From the NCBI GenBank assembly GCA_030280995.1, contig JASXTE010000013.1, positions 10,757,001 to 10,821,000 of the forward strand: 64,000 nt of DNA. Reading direction: 5' to 3'. This document shows positions 40,009 through 53,497 of this stretch, one piece after another. Position 1 is the first letter of the stretch, and each line of letters opens with the position of its first letter. Source of the DNA: Hemileia vastatrix. Its lineage: Eukaryota; Basidiomycota; Pucciniomycetes; Pucciniales; Zaghouaniaceae. The notes below the pieces were generated by a model that had not been told where the DNA came from, did no database searches, and saw only the letters and a program-made list of their open reading frames with translations. The position numbers and the translations under genes are program-made.

Positions 40009-41700
40009 AGAAATATTCCAGATGTAGCTAACATTAATGATGAATATTTGAGGGATATTATGGATAAACAAAAACATATTATGAAAAACATGCAATTGAC
40101 TCAGAAATTTACTAGTTTGATAACTGAACAAGGTTATCAAGCATTTAGGAGTGAATTTCAAAGAGTTTCTGATGCTTTGTTTCAGTGCAAAGTAACTCAT
40201 GAAAAGAAAGTTGCTTTGTGGCAGAATATAAAGAATGATTTGTCTAAATTAAAAGATAATGTTTTTATCTGGTGCCACAAGCTACAGGGACATAAGTTGA
40301 ACTTAAAGAGATAAGGTGACCATTATATATCTTTTCAAAATAAAAACCAGTTATCTTTTGCAACCATCAATGAGAGTTTATCTAGTATGATAAGAGTGAA
40401 GACTAGGCTAACAACCATTGAAGAGAAATTAAATTCATTGTTACATGACCAAACTTTTTCCAACATTACTTTGAAAGAACCTTTTGCACAGGATACCCCA
40501 ATTCTACCTGTCCTTAGTTCATCTAAAGTAAAATTAGTGCCAGAAATTCCTGTAGATATTACTGAGTTTAAATGAAAAATTTATGATGTAGCTTGTCCAT
40601 CTACAGAAGGGTTAAACAATGAGATTACTGCCCGATTGGAGAAGTTACAGCTTCTTCTCACTCAGAAACAAGCTTGTAATAAGGAGAGTACTTCAGATCA
40701 AAAGAATCAACAAAAACATGACAAATAACCAACATTTGATGGTGATTCTTACTCTTATTGGCAGCAATATATTTGCAGGATTGACTCCCAGATGAGGAAA
40801 TTGAGTCAAAATTAATTTCTTTATTTACCAATGTAACCCTAATGTGGTATGAATCTTTCCTCTTAGATAAAAATTAATACTAATGAAAAGATTGGAAGAG
40901 ATTAATTAAAGCACAATTTGGTGGTTCCAAGTTTAGGTTAGCTCAACAGAGGCAATATGAAGAAGCCAGATATAGCTCTTCTTCTACTAGAGAAACTATT
41001 GAGTTCCTGATGAAACTTTTGAGAATCGTGATGGTGATGGACGCAGATATGGAGTTTTAATTATGGAAGGACAGGTTTCATCTATAAATTACCTAAGTCT
41101 CTGAGAGTCTTAATAGTTTTTAGAGCTGAGTTCTCAAGAGAGAATTCTTATTCTATCAATACTTGTAATGAGATCCTTTTAAAAAACAAGTATGATTCTA
41201 GAAGGTTCATTCCTAGAACTTCATTGGATAAAACTTCAAATTACCAACAGAAACCTATTAAGAAAGTTAATAAACCTTCTGCCGCTGTTGAACCTAAAAA
41301 TTATGCAACAAAAACTTGCTTCAAATGCAGAAAGCCTTGGCAGAAAGGCCATGTTTGTGACAAGAAAATAAATCTTGTTGAACAGACAGAAGAACATGCT
41401 GATTACACAGTTGCACTGGATGATACTTCAAGTGACTGTGCAAGCAATATTTTATATGAATATCACCAGGAAATTTTGGTGCGGGAAGAAGATATTCATT
41501 ATTTAAATAATATTGATATGGAAAATAATGATTTAACTACAGTAGAAGATGATGATAACATAAGAAATCTTGAGGAGAGCTCAATTATTATTTCCCCTCT
41601 CAAGGCACCAGTCTTGATTAATGGAAATAACATTGAGTTTATTTTAGATTCTGGAGCTGGATGAAGTGTAGTATCTAAAAAAGCACTTGCTTCAGTGGAC
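40009..41700 (+). pseudogene. gag: Element E Gag coiled coil, capsid, zinc knuckle and protease start
   Basis: The segment 40048-40314 is the coiled coil (LRDIMDKQKHIMKNMQ). Capsid sequence at 40690-41220 is broken by stops. ORF 41224-41664 has the knuckle CFKCRKPWQKGHVC and FILDSGAG of the protease, ended by TGA within the active site loop. Confidence 0.83.
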
Positions 41701-43600
41701 CAGGATTATAGATCAAATCTTATGCCTATCAAGTCTGAGAATTGGAGAGGTTATGGCTCAGTTTTGTCCCCCTTTGTTAAATACAAAGCCACAGTATTTT
41801 TCAAATATAATCATGGTTTTTTAGGAGCTATGTGTGACTTTTTTTCTTGAAAAATGATAACTTAAGCAGTTGGTTCATTGTTGGAAATGATATTTTAACC
41901 AAATATGGTATAAAATTGGATCCTTAAAACCAATGCTTCACAATGGGGATTAATGGGAAGAGAAAAGTTAGGATTTACTCCCCCAAAAAATTATTAACAC
42001 CAGAATTGAAAACATTTCATTCTGTATCTCAATATAAAGGAAGATCTAAAAAACAAATGCCTGCCCTTTTTTCTGAAATTTACAATGCTTCTTTTGGAGA
42101 ACAACTTTCTGGTAAGGAAAAAGATTCTATCATTCAATTGATAAATTATTTTCCTATGGCCTTTGCTCATGGCTCACATGAATTAGGATTGATAAAAGAA
42201 GAAATGAAGCTTTAATTATCTTTCACATTAACTGAAATAACACCTAGTTATAAGAAGAAGCCTTATCCTGTTTATCCCACAAAGAGAAAAGATATTGAAA
42301 ACAATATCTCTACCCTATTAAAATGAATATTATTGAAAATTTAGTTGAAACACCTAAATATTGTGTTATCTCACCTGTCCTAATTTCTCATAAGAAAGAT
42401 AAAGCTAGGTTATGTGGTTATTATAGAGAATTAAACACTTATACTGTTGATGATATCTATCCTATATTCAGAATTAGCTCTATACATGCTACATTACAAG
42501 GTACTAAATATATCAGCTGTTTAGATGGTAATAAAGGATATTGTCAGGAACCTGTTGAAAAAAATTCTCAGAATTTTCTGATGATTTTTCTCATATGGGT
42601 ATTTATAAGTATGTTAGGATGCCATTTTGACCCAAAAATTCCCCTTCAGTTTTTCAAAAACTTATGGATAACACATTCCATCAGAAGATTACTGAAGGAT
42701 GGCTGATGGTTTAAATTGATGATATCATCATATTCTCTAAAACATTTGAGGACCATCTTAATAACCTGTGTAAAGTGTTCCATAAGATGGATGAGATAAA
42801 TATGACACTTGCCTTAAAAAAATGCAAATTTAGTTTTCATTCCTTAAAAGTGCTTGGTCATGTTGTCTCAGGTTTGCAGATATGTGTTGACCAAAACAAA
42901 GTGGAAGCCATACAACAGGTGAAAGCTCCTACCACAGTTAGAGACCTACAAAGTTTTTTGGGAATGTGTGGATACTATAGACAGTATATTAAGAAGTATC
43001 AAGTCACAGAATTACTCCTTACCCAATTAACTAGGAAAGATGTTGCTTTTGTCTGGAAAAGTGAAAGAAAAAGAGCTTTTGACACTATGAAACATTGTTT
43101 GATGTCAGAACCAGTTCTTTCTTTGCCTGACTTAAATCAACCATTTCTTTTATACACTGATGTCAGTTTTATTGGTCTTGGAGCTGCTCTCCATTAAAAA
43201 CAAGTGATGAATGATTAAGTATCAGAAGTAGTAATTTGTTATATTTCAAGAACCCTGAGAAATAGTGAATTGAAATATGGTGCTACTCAACTTGAGTGTT
43301 TAGCAGTAGTGTGGGCTCTAGAGAAGCTACATTATTACATGGATGACCTAAAATTTGAACTTGTCACTGACTTAAATGCAGTTAAATCCCTTTTAAACTT
43401 GAAGACACCTAACAGACATATGTTCAGATGGCAGCTAGCTTTTCAAGAATACAGAGGGAGGATTACAATAATTCATAGGGCTGGTATTGCTCACTCAAAT
43501 GTGGATATTTTATCAAGGTTACCTTTGAAAAATGATGACTCAAATCCTGCATATGTTCCTGAAGGTGAGATGGTTCACATTCATGGAATATATGTAGTTG
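41701..43600 (+). pseudogene. pol: Element E protease end, reverse transcriptase and RNase H
   Basis: ORF pieces at 41943-42215, 42323-42706, 42775-43197 and 43270-43869 carry YCVISPVLISHKKDKARL, CLDGNKGYCQE (His of the usual GYHQ lost), the IDDIIIFSKTFEDH box with the Tyr codon replaced by a stop (TAA for YIDD at about 42713), FSFHSLKVLGHVVSG, LLYTDVSFIGLGAALH and ELVTDLNAVKSLLN (Cys-Ser changed). The copy is clearly dead. Confidence 0.87.
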
Positions 43601-45030
43601 ATATAAAAGAAGAGCTATTACAGCTTATTCTGGATTCATATGATAAGGACACTGACTTAAAAAAGTTATGTACTATATTAAATGATCCAAAGAATGCTTC
43701 AATACAAGCATTAAATAAAACCCTCCCACCAAAGTACCAGAAGGCTTTGGGAAAAGGTAAACTTTCAATTGATGAAGGCTACTTATATTATAGAATAAAG
43801 CATGGTGGGTTAATATTTCTGAAGACATCAAACTATATATTGACTCATGTGATTCTTGCAAAAAATTAAAAATATTTACTGGTAAAAGAGCTGGATTAAT
43901 GCAAAATATTAATGATCCTGATGCACCATGGCAAAGAATAAACATGGACTTTGTAACAGGAATACTCATTTATGGTAAAGACAGTTATAACTGTTTCTGG
44001 AATATTGTAGAAAGATTCACAAAAATGTGTAAATTTATCCCTACTTACAAAGATTTTTCCACTAAAGAATTAGCTTTTTTGTGGTGGGCTCATATATTTA
44101 ATTTTTCTGGTTTTCCAAAGGCCATAATCTCTGACAGAGACTCTAAATTTACTTATGAATTTTTGATGTCTCTGATGGATTTTTTGGTTGTTATCTGAAA
44201 CTTTCTACTACCCATCACCCCCAAACTGATGGATTAGCTGAAAGAATGATTCAGACCTTAGAGGACATGATAAAAAGGTATTGTGCCTTTGGCCTTAAGT
44301 ACAAAAATAATGACAAATTTACTCATGATTGGGTTACCTTGCTTCCTGGTTTGGAATTTACTTATAAAAGCACTGTTCATTCTGTTACTCAGAAAAAGAC
44401 CTTTGAGCTATGGCTTGGATATTTTACAAATACTCCTGCAAAAATTATCAATAATAAAATAAATAAATTGGATTTACATCCTGGTGTGAAATCCTTTCTT
44501 CAAATTCAAAAACTTTTCAGAGGTCATTCTCAAAAATGTATTGAAAAATCTTTTTAATATGAGAAGAAGAGGTGGGACTAATTCCATAAACAATACACTT
44601 TTAAAAAGGGTGATGAAGTATTGATTTTTACAGTCCACTTCAATTTACAAGGTAATAACAAATTAAAAGACCCATTTGTAAGTCCATTTGTTGTCAGAAG
44701 AATGGTTGGTGATAATCCAGTTGAATTTATCTTGTATTCTCCATATGACAGAAAACATCCTGTTTTTCCAATATCTCTTTTGAAACCTTACACATCCAAT
44801 AGTAATCTTTTCCCAAAAGGAGGGGAAGGACAAAAAAGACCCCTAATGAAATCACTGAGAGAGAAGAAATTGATAAGATTCTAAAAGATAGAATATTTAC
44901 TGCTGAAAAAGGTATTTAATACTTATTGACATTCAAGAATAAATCTTCTGAATATGATTCTTGGATAACTGGTAAAGACATATCTAATATTCTTACTTTA
45001 CTTAAGAAATATAAAAAGAAAAAATCATAG
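43601..45030 (+). pseudogene. pol: Element E integrase with chromodomain
   Basis: Part of the zinc domain is deleted near 43800 (IKHGGLIF joins where the HDD..H segment should be). The core has MDFVTGILIYGKDSY, ISDRDSKFTYEF and LAERMIQTLEDM. The tail (DPFVSPFVVRRM, HPVFPISLLKPY) and a broken chromodomain (EYDSWITGKDI) follow. The last codons (KKYKKKKS) end at about 45030. Confidence 0.85.
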
Positions 45031-45054
45031 CATTTTTTTTTTAGAGTGAGGGAG

Positions 45055-46227
45055 TGTCAGTTTATGCTAGTATATAATTATGATTTAATAGTAAATATTA
45101 ATGTTCCAACTACTTATTGATAAATGATTTAGTGATAAAATCTCATGGGAAGACTAGTAAAATAGTTATTCTCAACTTAAACTCATAATACTTGGATTTT
45201 GTGTGTGCTAGAGGTGGGAAATAGAATAATAAAATATATTTATAGCTTATATAAATATAATATCAATTTAAAAATGCTTTATAATATGTTTATATATGAT
45301 AATAATTATGTTGTAGTGTTTATTTGAATTTTAGTATGTAAGTGATGTCTAATAACCGTCAAAATCCTCTCTTATACCAAAATCCACTGGAGTGCACAAA
45401 CCTTCAATCCAGATGATGTCACTGCTATCCCCGGCAATTAAAGCACTGTGAGGGCCCATCACCTCCCCATGGCATCCACTTCACGCAGTCTCAACACCCA
45501 GACCTCCATTAAGGACCCTCCATCACAATTAATGATACCACAGACCCATACCATAAATAGAATAAACAGATCAAAGTGGATACCATAAAGAAACAGGTAA
45601 AATATCTCATCCAAAGAGGATAAAATGAAACCCAAATCATATAAAGGAACCAAATTAACTTTCCAATCTCCCAATATTATCCCCAAAAATACACATTAAC
45701 CCAGTAATCATATCCCAACTCATAAATCCGTGAAAATCCATCCAAGGAAGCAGATTAAGCTGTCCAAACTGGGTATAAGTGCCTGAAATAAGAGTATATG
45801 CTTTTTTAGGAGTTGTGAGTCCACTAGATATGTATATATGACCTAAAATAAGCAGAAAAATAAAGGTTATAGGCTATTAAGAGGTTAAAACCCACTTATA
45901 GACCTAAATATACATAATATAACTACATATTTCATTGAATATGAGATTTATGTATACATATAAGCTTATTTATGTCTATAATTACTTAATATCACTTAAG
46001 ATAAGTATATTATGACTCCATTAACACCTTAATAAGTATAATTAGGTTACTAATAGGCTATTTAAACTACTATAAGTCATATAATAGTGTAATAATTATA
46101 TATATATTTATTATAACCATATATATAAGTATTTTAACCTTATTTATAAGAAATAAGCTTAATGTAATTAAGTTTATATTATTTTAAACATAAGAATTAC
46201 TTAGTCCTGGAGATACCTAGGCTGACA
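45055..46227 (-). repeat. Element F 3' LTR, shared boundary with element E
   Basis: The LTR runs from TGTCAG to CTGACA and is of the C family (1,173 bp). On its right is ctccctcac, the purine tract of F in the minus sense; on its left is gagtgagggag, the purine tract of E in the plus sense. No direct target duplication is present. Confidence 0.9.
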
Positions 46228-46341
46228 CTCCCTCACCCAAATAAACAATAAAAAAATGTTAAGACATTTTAATTAATAAGCAAGGAGTGAATAGAGAAAT
46301 AATTTTAAAATTTATATGATACATATACTGAATTAACAGTA

Positions 46342-46953
46342 CTATTTGTATTTAAATTTTTTCAAGAGATTTTTAAGATCAGAGATTTCATTTTCTGGAA
46401 TCCACTGGTAATATTTACTTGATTTATTTTTAAACCTCAATAGATACTCAACTCCCTTTTCTTTAGTAAGGTGTCTCTTTTTAAGTATCTTTTCAATTTC
46501 TGCCTTTTCAACTATTTCTTCAGGTTGATGGTTATGCCCTCCTGATCTTCTTGGAAATAGAGAAGTATCATTAAAATGGTATGGTTTTATAAGAGAAATA
46601 GGAAATACTGGATGTTTTCTATCATAAGATGTATATATAATTACCTCAACAGCATTATTACCAACCATAATTTTAACTACAAATGGTCCAATGAATGGAT
46701 CCTTCAATTTAACATTACCATTTAAATTTAAAAGTAGTGTAGAAATAAGGACTTCATCACCCTCTTTGAACATTTGTTCTTTATGGGCTTTATCCCATCT
46801 TTTCTTCTCATACTCAAATGCCTTATTTATACATTATTGAGCATGTTTTCTGCATAATTCTTGCATCTGGAGAAAATATTTAGTACCTGGATGGATATCC
46901 AATCTAGGTAATTATTAAGAGTTTTAGAAGGGGTATTAGGTACAAAACCCAAC
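46342..46953 (-). pseudogene. pol: Element F integrase tail with chromodomain-like end
   Basis: The ORF 46342-46773 reads FKEGDEVLISTLLLNLN, DPFIGPFVVKIMVG, KHPVFPISLIKPYH, EIEKILKKRHLTKEKGVEYL and IPENEISDLKNLLKK. This is a GPY/F-type barrel followed by a chromodomain-like segment. Upstream sequence to 46953 is frameshifted and joins 57665 beyond element G. Confidence 0.87.
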
Positions 46954-48243
46954 TGTAAGCTGGTTGTCTAGAAGAGGAGAAGAAGATGGAGAAAAATAGA
47001 GAGGAGGAGGAGAAAATTTGGAAAAAAAAGGTTTAGAGAAAATAAACAGATAAATTAATATAATTATTTTAGAAGAAATAAGGCGAAAAGAACTTCTTGG
47101 GTTTGACAAAATGATGAGTCTTATTAAATGATAATATATTTATTTAAGATAAAAATTACTTTTTCTGTGCAGAAAAAACTATTATTACTAATAGACTTAT
47201 TGAAACCTTAGATATTTATATAGAATTTAGATTAGAATAATAGAACTAATAAAAAGAGTAATAAATTTAATATATTAAAAATATGTTTAAATGGTAAGTG
47301 TATAATAATTGATGTAGTTACAGGGGATTTTCCAAAGCCTTTTTATAGGCAAGGGATCCTCTGAAGTGCCAAAATGAGTAATTACAAAGAGAAATAAGGT
47401 AAAATAAGAATATAAAAGAAGATAACTAAAACATAGATATTGAGATAAAAACATGAAAAAATAAACTAAACCCATGAGTAAGTAATCAATTTTCCCACCA
47501 TAAGTTCCCAAAACAATTAAATAAAATAATCAGTAACTAAGTAAGCCTGAAACATAAGAACAGTAAGTAAAATAACCCAAAACAGATATTACAGCTAGAT
47601 GTAAAGGGTTTAATTAAAACCAATAGAATGATTTTCATGCAAAACTCATGTAATTAATTTAATCCAGTATAATACAAATATAATTAATTGTTTTAACTAA
47701 GTAATTAATTCAATTACTAATTTAAATGAAACAAATAATTAATTTAATGCTGTTTCCCATTTAAAGTGAGAATTTTAATACCATCTTATTAAATATGTGT
47801 TTTTGTTTATTTAATAATTTTACTGACACAATTAAGGGTCAAAAAAGCGCCCAATATTATTGTTTAATAAGATATGTATGGCCTTATTTAATATATAATT
47901 TTAATTAACTAATTTAATTAAATTATAAGTTAATTTTACACTTATAATTTATAATATATCTTTATAATTAATTAATTATTAATTTATATTTATTAAATAC
48001 ATAAAAATGTGCCATAATTTATAGAATATAAAATATATCTTGCTTAATTTAAATGTATAAATAATTTATATAATAGTAAAGCTTATATAATACTTATTAT
48101 ACATATTTAATAAAATAATTATATTATTTCATTATGCAATATAATATTAATTTATATAAATAATAAGCATATTTTTATGCCCTCTTTTAGTTCCAGTAAA
48201 TTGACATAAAATTAACTGGGCTCCTAGTATAGCCTGGCTGACT
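46954..48243 (-). repeat. Element G 3' LTR
   Basis: It begins TGTAAGC and ends ggctgact (mutated CTGACA), followed by ctccctcactcta, the purine tract in the minus sense. The partner is 56370-57659. Confidence 0.92.
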
Positions 48244-48279
48244 CTCCCTCACTCTAAAAAAACAATAAAAAAATGCTAA

Positions 48280-49770
48280 GTTTTTTTCTTTTTATACTTT
48301 TTTAACAAAGTAGGAAGATTTGAAATTTTTTTTCCAGGTATCCATGCATCATGTTCAGATGATTTGTTCTTAAATCTCAATATTTATTCAGTACCTCTTT
48401 CAGAAGTGATAATTCTATCATTGAGAACTTTATCAATTTCTGCAGTTTCTGTGACTTCCTGAGGGTTTTTCTTAGGTCTTCCCCTTCTTTTGGGAAATAA
48501 TTCACTGTTGGAAGTATAAGGCTTAAGCAAAGAAATGGGAATAACAGTATGTTTCCTATCATATGGAGAATACAATACAACTTCTACTGCATTATCTCAT
48601 GCCATTCGTTTAACAACAAATGGTCCCACAAAAGGCTCTTTTAATTTTTTGTTACCTTGTATATTGAAATAGACAGTATATATCAACATTTCATCACCCT
48701 TGTTAAATGTGTATTCTTTAAGAGATTTATCCCATCTCTTCTTTTCATATTCAAATGCTTTATCAATACAGCTTTGAGCATCTTTTCTGCATAGCTGTTG
48801 CATTTGCATAAAAGCTTTTAAACCAGGGTGTAGTTTCAACTTAGGTAATTAATTATTGAGAATTTGAGCAGGAGTGTTTGGGATTTAACCTAACCAAAGC
48901 TCAAAAGGCTTTTTCTCAGTGACAGAATGAACAGTGCTATTATATGCAAATTCAAGACCAGGCAATAGAGTGACCCAGTCATGAGTAAATCTGTCATTTT
49001 CTTAATATTCTAATCCAAAGGCACAATAACTTCTAATCATATCTTACAGAGTTTGAATAATTCTTTCAGCTAGACCATCAGTCTGAGGATGGCAAGCTGT
49101 AAACAACTTCAACTCACAGCCCAAATATCCATCAAAGAGGTCCAAATCTCTGATATAAATTTTGTATCTCTATCAGAGATAATGGCTTTTGGAAAACCAA
49201 TAATATTAAACATGTAAGTATACCATAAGAAAGCTAATTCCTTTGTGGATACATCTTTGTGGGTGGGAATAAATTTGCACATTTTTGTGAATCTATCCAC
49301 TATTACCCAACAAGAGTTATTACTGTCTTAACCTGCTAGAGGAAGACCAGTGACAAAATACATGTTGATTATTTGCCAAGGGGCGTCAGTTTCTTCAATA
49401 TGTTGTAATAATCTTGCTCTTTTGCCTGTCAATATTTTAAATTTTTGACAAGAATCACAAGATTCAACATACAATTTAGTGTCTTCAGAAATATTAGCCC
49501 ACCAAACAGTGTTTTTAATTCTGATAATGGTTTTTTCAAGATCAAAATTTCCTGCTTATATGTCAACATGACATAGTTTTAAGATGGTTTCTTCATGGAA
49601 GGAGGAATAACAATGACATTGGTAAGTTTTCTCCTAAAATTAATATAAACATCATCAATGGAAAACTTTCCTATATTTGAAGCACTCTGGTACTTTGGAG
49701 AAAAGGTTTTTATCAATTCTTGGATAGAAGCATTCTTTGGATCATTCAAGATAGTAACCAATTTATTCAA
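48280..49770 (-). pseudogene. pol: Element G integrase with chromodomain
   Basis: Pieces are a chromodomain at about 48290-48450 (EIDKVLNDRIITSERGTE, then a stop), the barrel at 48597-48839 (EPFVGPFVVKRM), core parts at 49109-49300 (ISDRDTKFISEIW) and the zinc domain at about 49430-49600 (ESCDSCQKF). Multiple stops and shifts are present. Confidence 0.85.
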
Positions 49771-50460
49771 ATCAGAATTTGATCATATGAATCCAGAATT
49801 AATTGTAACATTTCCTCTTCAATATCAACAATATATATACCATGTATATGTACTGTATCATCTTCAGGCACATAGGCTGGATTTGATACATCATTTGGAA
49901 TAGGTAATCTGGAAAACATATCCACATTTGAATGAAAATTACCAGCTCTGTGAATAATAGTCATTCTACCTCTGTATTCTTAAACAGCAAGTTGCCACCT
50001 AAACATATGTCTATTTGGTGTTTTCAAGTTTAAGAGGGACTTCATAGCACTGAAATCAGTAATTAATTCAAACATTTTATCATCTAAATAATAATGAAGC
50101 TTTTCTAAAGTCCATAAAACTGCTAAGCACTCTAATTGAGTGGCACCATCTTTCAATTCAATTTTCCTAAAGGCTCTTGAAATAAAGAAGATTACTACTT
50201 CTGAAACTTTTTCATTAATAAATTGTTTTTGATGAAGAGCAGCTCCAAGGCTAATAAAGCTTGCATCTGTATAAAGAACAAAAGGCTTATTAAAATCTGG
50301 AAGGGATAGGATTGGAGCTGACATAAAACATCTTTTTAATGTATCAAAAGCTTTTTGACTGTGTTCATTCCATATATAAGTTACATCTTTTCTTGTTAGT
50401 TTGGTAAGTGGTAAGGCTATGACTGGATAATTTTTTATATATTGTCTATAGTAGCCACAC
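49767..50460 (-). pseudogene. pol: Element G RNase H
   Basis: ORF 49980-50324 has FVLYTDASFISLGAALHQKQ and ELITDFSAMKSLLNL. ORF 49767-49964 has AGNFHSNVDMFSRLPIP. The catalytic Asp residues are present, but the frame is broken between the two. The RT connection is cut at 50460 by LTR H. Confidence 0.85.
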
Positions 50461-51718
50461 TGTCAGCCAGGCTGTCCCAGGAGCCCAGTAAATAAACATA
50501 AAATTTATTGGAATTAAATAAAGACATAATAATTGCAGAGTATGCATTTAACATTAATATTATATTACATAATAAATTTATATTAATATTTTATTTATAT
50601 AAATTAAGTAAATATTATTTTAATTTTATTATAAGATAATTTAAAAGCATTTAATTATATTCCATAACAAAGGGCGCATTGTTTATTTAATAATTAGAAA
50701 TAATTAATTAAAAATTTATAAGATAATTATATTCAAGTGTTTATCTTATATTGTAATTACTTTAATTAATTAAATTTAATTATTAAAGTATACTTTTTCA
50801 TATACTATTATCCATGGTCATTGCCGCTGTTTTTTGGACCCTTAATTGTGTTAATAAAAAATTAAATAAATTATAATACTTATTTTATAAAATAGTATTA
50901 AAATTCTCAACTTAATTTAGTAATAAATTAATTACTTGTTTCATTTAAATTAATTATTTAATTACATAGTTGGAACAATTAATTAATTTCTTTATACTAA
51001 ATTTAAATTGATTACATATTTTGTTGCGTCAAAATATTTTTACTTGTTTCACTTAAAATCCCTTAAAGCATACTGTACCATCTGTTTTGAATTATTTTTT
51101 CTCATAGTTCCTATATCTCAGGCTTGTTTAGTTACTCACTATTTTTACTTACTGACTTGGGAATTCGTTGTGGGAAATTTTGCTTCTTATTTGGGGTTTT
51201 AATTATTTGTTTCATATTTTTCTCTAAATTGTTATGTTTCACTTATTCTTTTATTTTCTTGTTTCACCTCATTATGACTCTTGTATTTACAAATGAAGTG
51301 GTGCTTCAGAGGACCCATCACCTATAAAAAGGCCTTGGATAATCCCCTGTAGCCTCATCACTTACTACACAATCAAAACTTGAACATATTTTTAATATAT
51401 TACGTTTATATTATTTTTATTAGTATTAAAATTCTAATTTAAAATTTTATATAACTAATTACAGGTTGCTTTAAGTCTGATAGTAATAATAGTGTTTTCC
51501 GTGCAAAGAAAAGAACCCTTACTTTAAATAATATTGTCATTTAATAAAACCTCATTTTTGTGTCATCCCTCAAGTAACTCGTCGTTGCCTCTCTTTAAAT
51601 AAATCCAATTATTTTTTTACCATATTGTTTCTACTTTCTATAAACCCTTCTTTCCTATTTTCCTTTCCTCCTCTTTTTCTTCCCCCTTTCTTTCCTTCTT
51701 CTAGACGACTGGTCGACA
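50461..51718 (+). repeat. Solo LTR H (G-related family) with 5-bp target duplication
   Basis: The 1,258-bp LTR begins TGTCAGCCAGGCTGTCCC and ends GGTCGACA. Both ends resemble the G LTR read in the minus sense (TGTCAGCCAGGCT...; ...tcttctagac). Exact cacac duplications lie at 50456-50460 and 51719-51723. It lies in the plus orientation in the RT connection of G. ORFs inside it (51008-51327) are hydrophobic by composition and not credible. Confidence 0.92.
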
Positions 51719-52700
51719 CACACATTCCCAAAACACTCTGTATTTCTTTTACAGAAGTTGGTTCTGACACATTTTGGATAGCAGCAACTTTTCCTTGATC
51801 TACACAGATCTGTAAGCCAGACACAACATGACTCAAGACTTTTAAGGATTGAAGCCCAAATTTACACTTTTTTAAGGATAAAGTCATGTTAATTTCATTG
51901 ATTTTCTGGAAGACTTTATTCAAGTGTTGTAAATGTTCATCAAAATTTTTAGAAAAAACTATGATTTCATCAATGTAAACCATTAAACAACCTTCAATTA
52001 TTTCTTGATGAAATGTGTTATCCATCACTTTTTGGAATACTGAAGGGGAATATTTAGGGCCAAAAGGCATCCTAACATTTTTGTAAATTCCCATATGGGT
52101 TGCAATTAGCAAATAAATTTGGGAAGACTGTTCAACAGTTATTTGATGATAACCTTTATTCCCATCCAGACAGCTTATGAATTTTTCACTCAGCAAGGTA
52201 GCATGTATAGAACTATTTATGGGTAATGGGTAAATATCATCCACACTATAAGTATTTAATGCTCTATAATATCCACAAATTCTAGCTTTATCTTTTTCAT
52301 AAGAGATTAAAACTGGAGAGATGACACAATATCTTGGTGTAACATCTACTTTTTCGATAATATTCATACTCAATAAAGTGGAGATATTATCTTTTATATC
52401 CTTTCTTTTTGTGGGAGAAGCAGGTTAAGTTTTTTTATTTAGGTAGAAGGTATTTCATCCAAAATGCAAGTTAGAGAAATTTTCATTTCATTTTTAACCA
52501 AGCCAAAAACATAAGAGCCATGAGAAAAAGCCATAGCAAAAGATGTAATTAAGGATACTATTTAATTTATTTGGTCCTCAGTTTATTGATCACCAAATGA
52601 AGCTGTTTCAATTTCAGACAATAATACATTCATTACCTCCGTTTGTCTTCCTTTAAATTGGATCAAAGAATGACAAGATTTTAATAAGGGTGCAGAATGC
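51719..52700 (-). pseudogene. pol: Element G reverse transcriptase
   Basis: ORF 51609-52373 (its end lies in LTR H) has YCVISPVLISYEKDKARI, CLDGNKGYHQI, RMPFGPKYSPSVFQ, MVYIDEIIVFSK (second Asp of YIDD changed to Glu) and GLQICVDQGKVAA. The altered YIDE box would abolish activity. Stops near 52430 and 52570 precede it. Confidence 0.87.
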
Positions 52701-53497
52701 TTTTTAGAAGAAGAAATTTTAAATTTTCTTTTCCCATTCATTCCCAAATAAAACAATTGTTTTCAGGATCCAATTTAATTCCAAACATCATTAAAATATC
52801 ATTTCCAATGATAAACCAATTTCTTAAATTGTCATTTTTCATCACAACAAATTCACAAATAGCTCTGACAAAACCACCATTATATTTAAAGAACACGGTG
52901 GTTTAGTATTTGCCAATGGGACATAAAACAGAACCATAACCTTTCTATTTTTCAGATGTTATAGGTAATAATTTTCATTGATAATCCTTATCTACAGAAG
53001 CAAGTGCTTTTTCAGACACTACACTTCCTCCAGCACCAGAGTCAAGAATAACCTCAACATTTTTACCATTAACAATAACTGGTGCCCTCAAAGGTGATAT
53101 TAGAATGGAACTGTCAGTAATATCTCTAATTACTTCAGCATTTTCTACAGAAGATAAGTCATTATCACAATTATCAGACCATTTATCTAAATATTGGATA
53201 TCCTTTTCTAAAACCAAAACTTCCTGAGAAAACTCATGTTCATAAGATATATTGCTATTACAGTCACTGGAGGAATCATCAAGATCATCTTGAGTATTCT
53301 AAGATTTTATTTTGTTCTACAAGATGAATTTTCTTGTCACAAATATGTCTTTTTTGCGTTGGTTTGTTACAGTTAAAACAAGTATTAGTTGCATATTTCA
53401 TTGGAGAAACTGGGGCAGAGGGTCTACCAGTTTTTTCTGGAAGTTTTGTGGAGGGATTTTGTTGGTCACGATAAGGTTTAACAGGATAATTCCTTGG
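52701..53497 (-). pseudogene. Element G protease and zinc knuckle
   Basis: ORF 52975-53217 carries APVIVNGKNVEVILDSGAGG, the protease active site. The knuckle CFNCNKPTQKRHIC lies at about 53336-53378 in frame. Stops occur at about 52900, 53300 and 53500. Confidence 0.82.

Larger units (their letters stand above)
39026..45054 (+). mobile_element. Element E: decayed chromovirus without its own 5' LTR
   Basis: A plus-strand gag-pol of the D/G type runs from a leader at 39026 to a purine tract gagtgaggga ending at 45054. The left side abuts the LTR of element B, so its 5' LTR was removed or is displaced. On the right it meets the reverse-oriented LTR of element F. Many stops and shifts are present. 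Confidence 0.85.

Noticed and set aside
51008..51327. Hydrophobic plus-strand ORFs in solo LTR H
   Set aside because: AT-rich LTR sequence yields F/L/I-rich frames by composition; no conservation was seen in the G LTRs.
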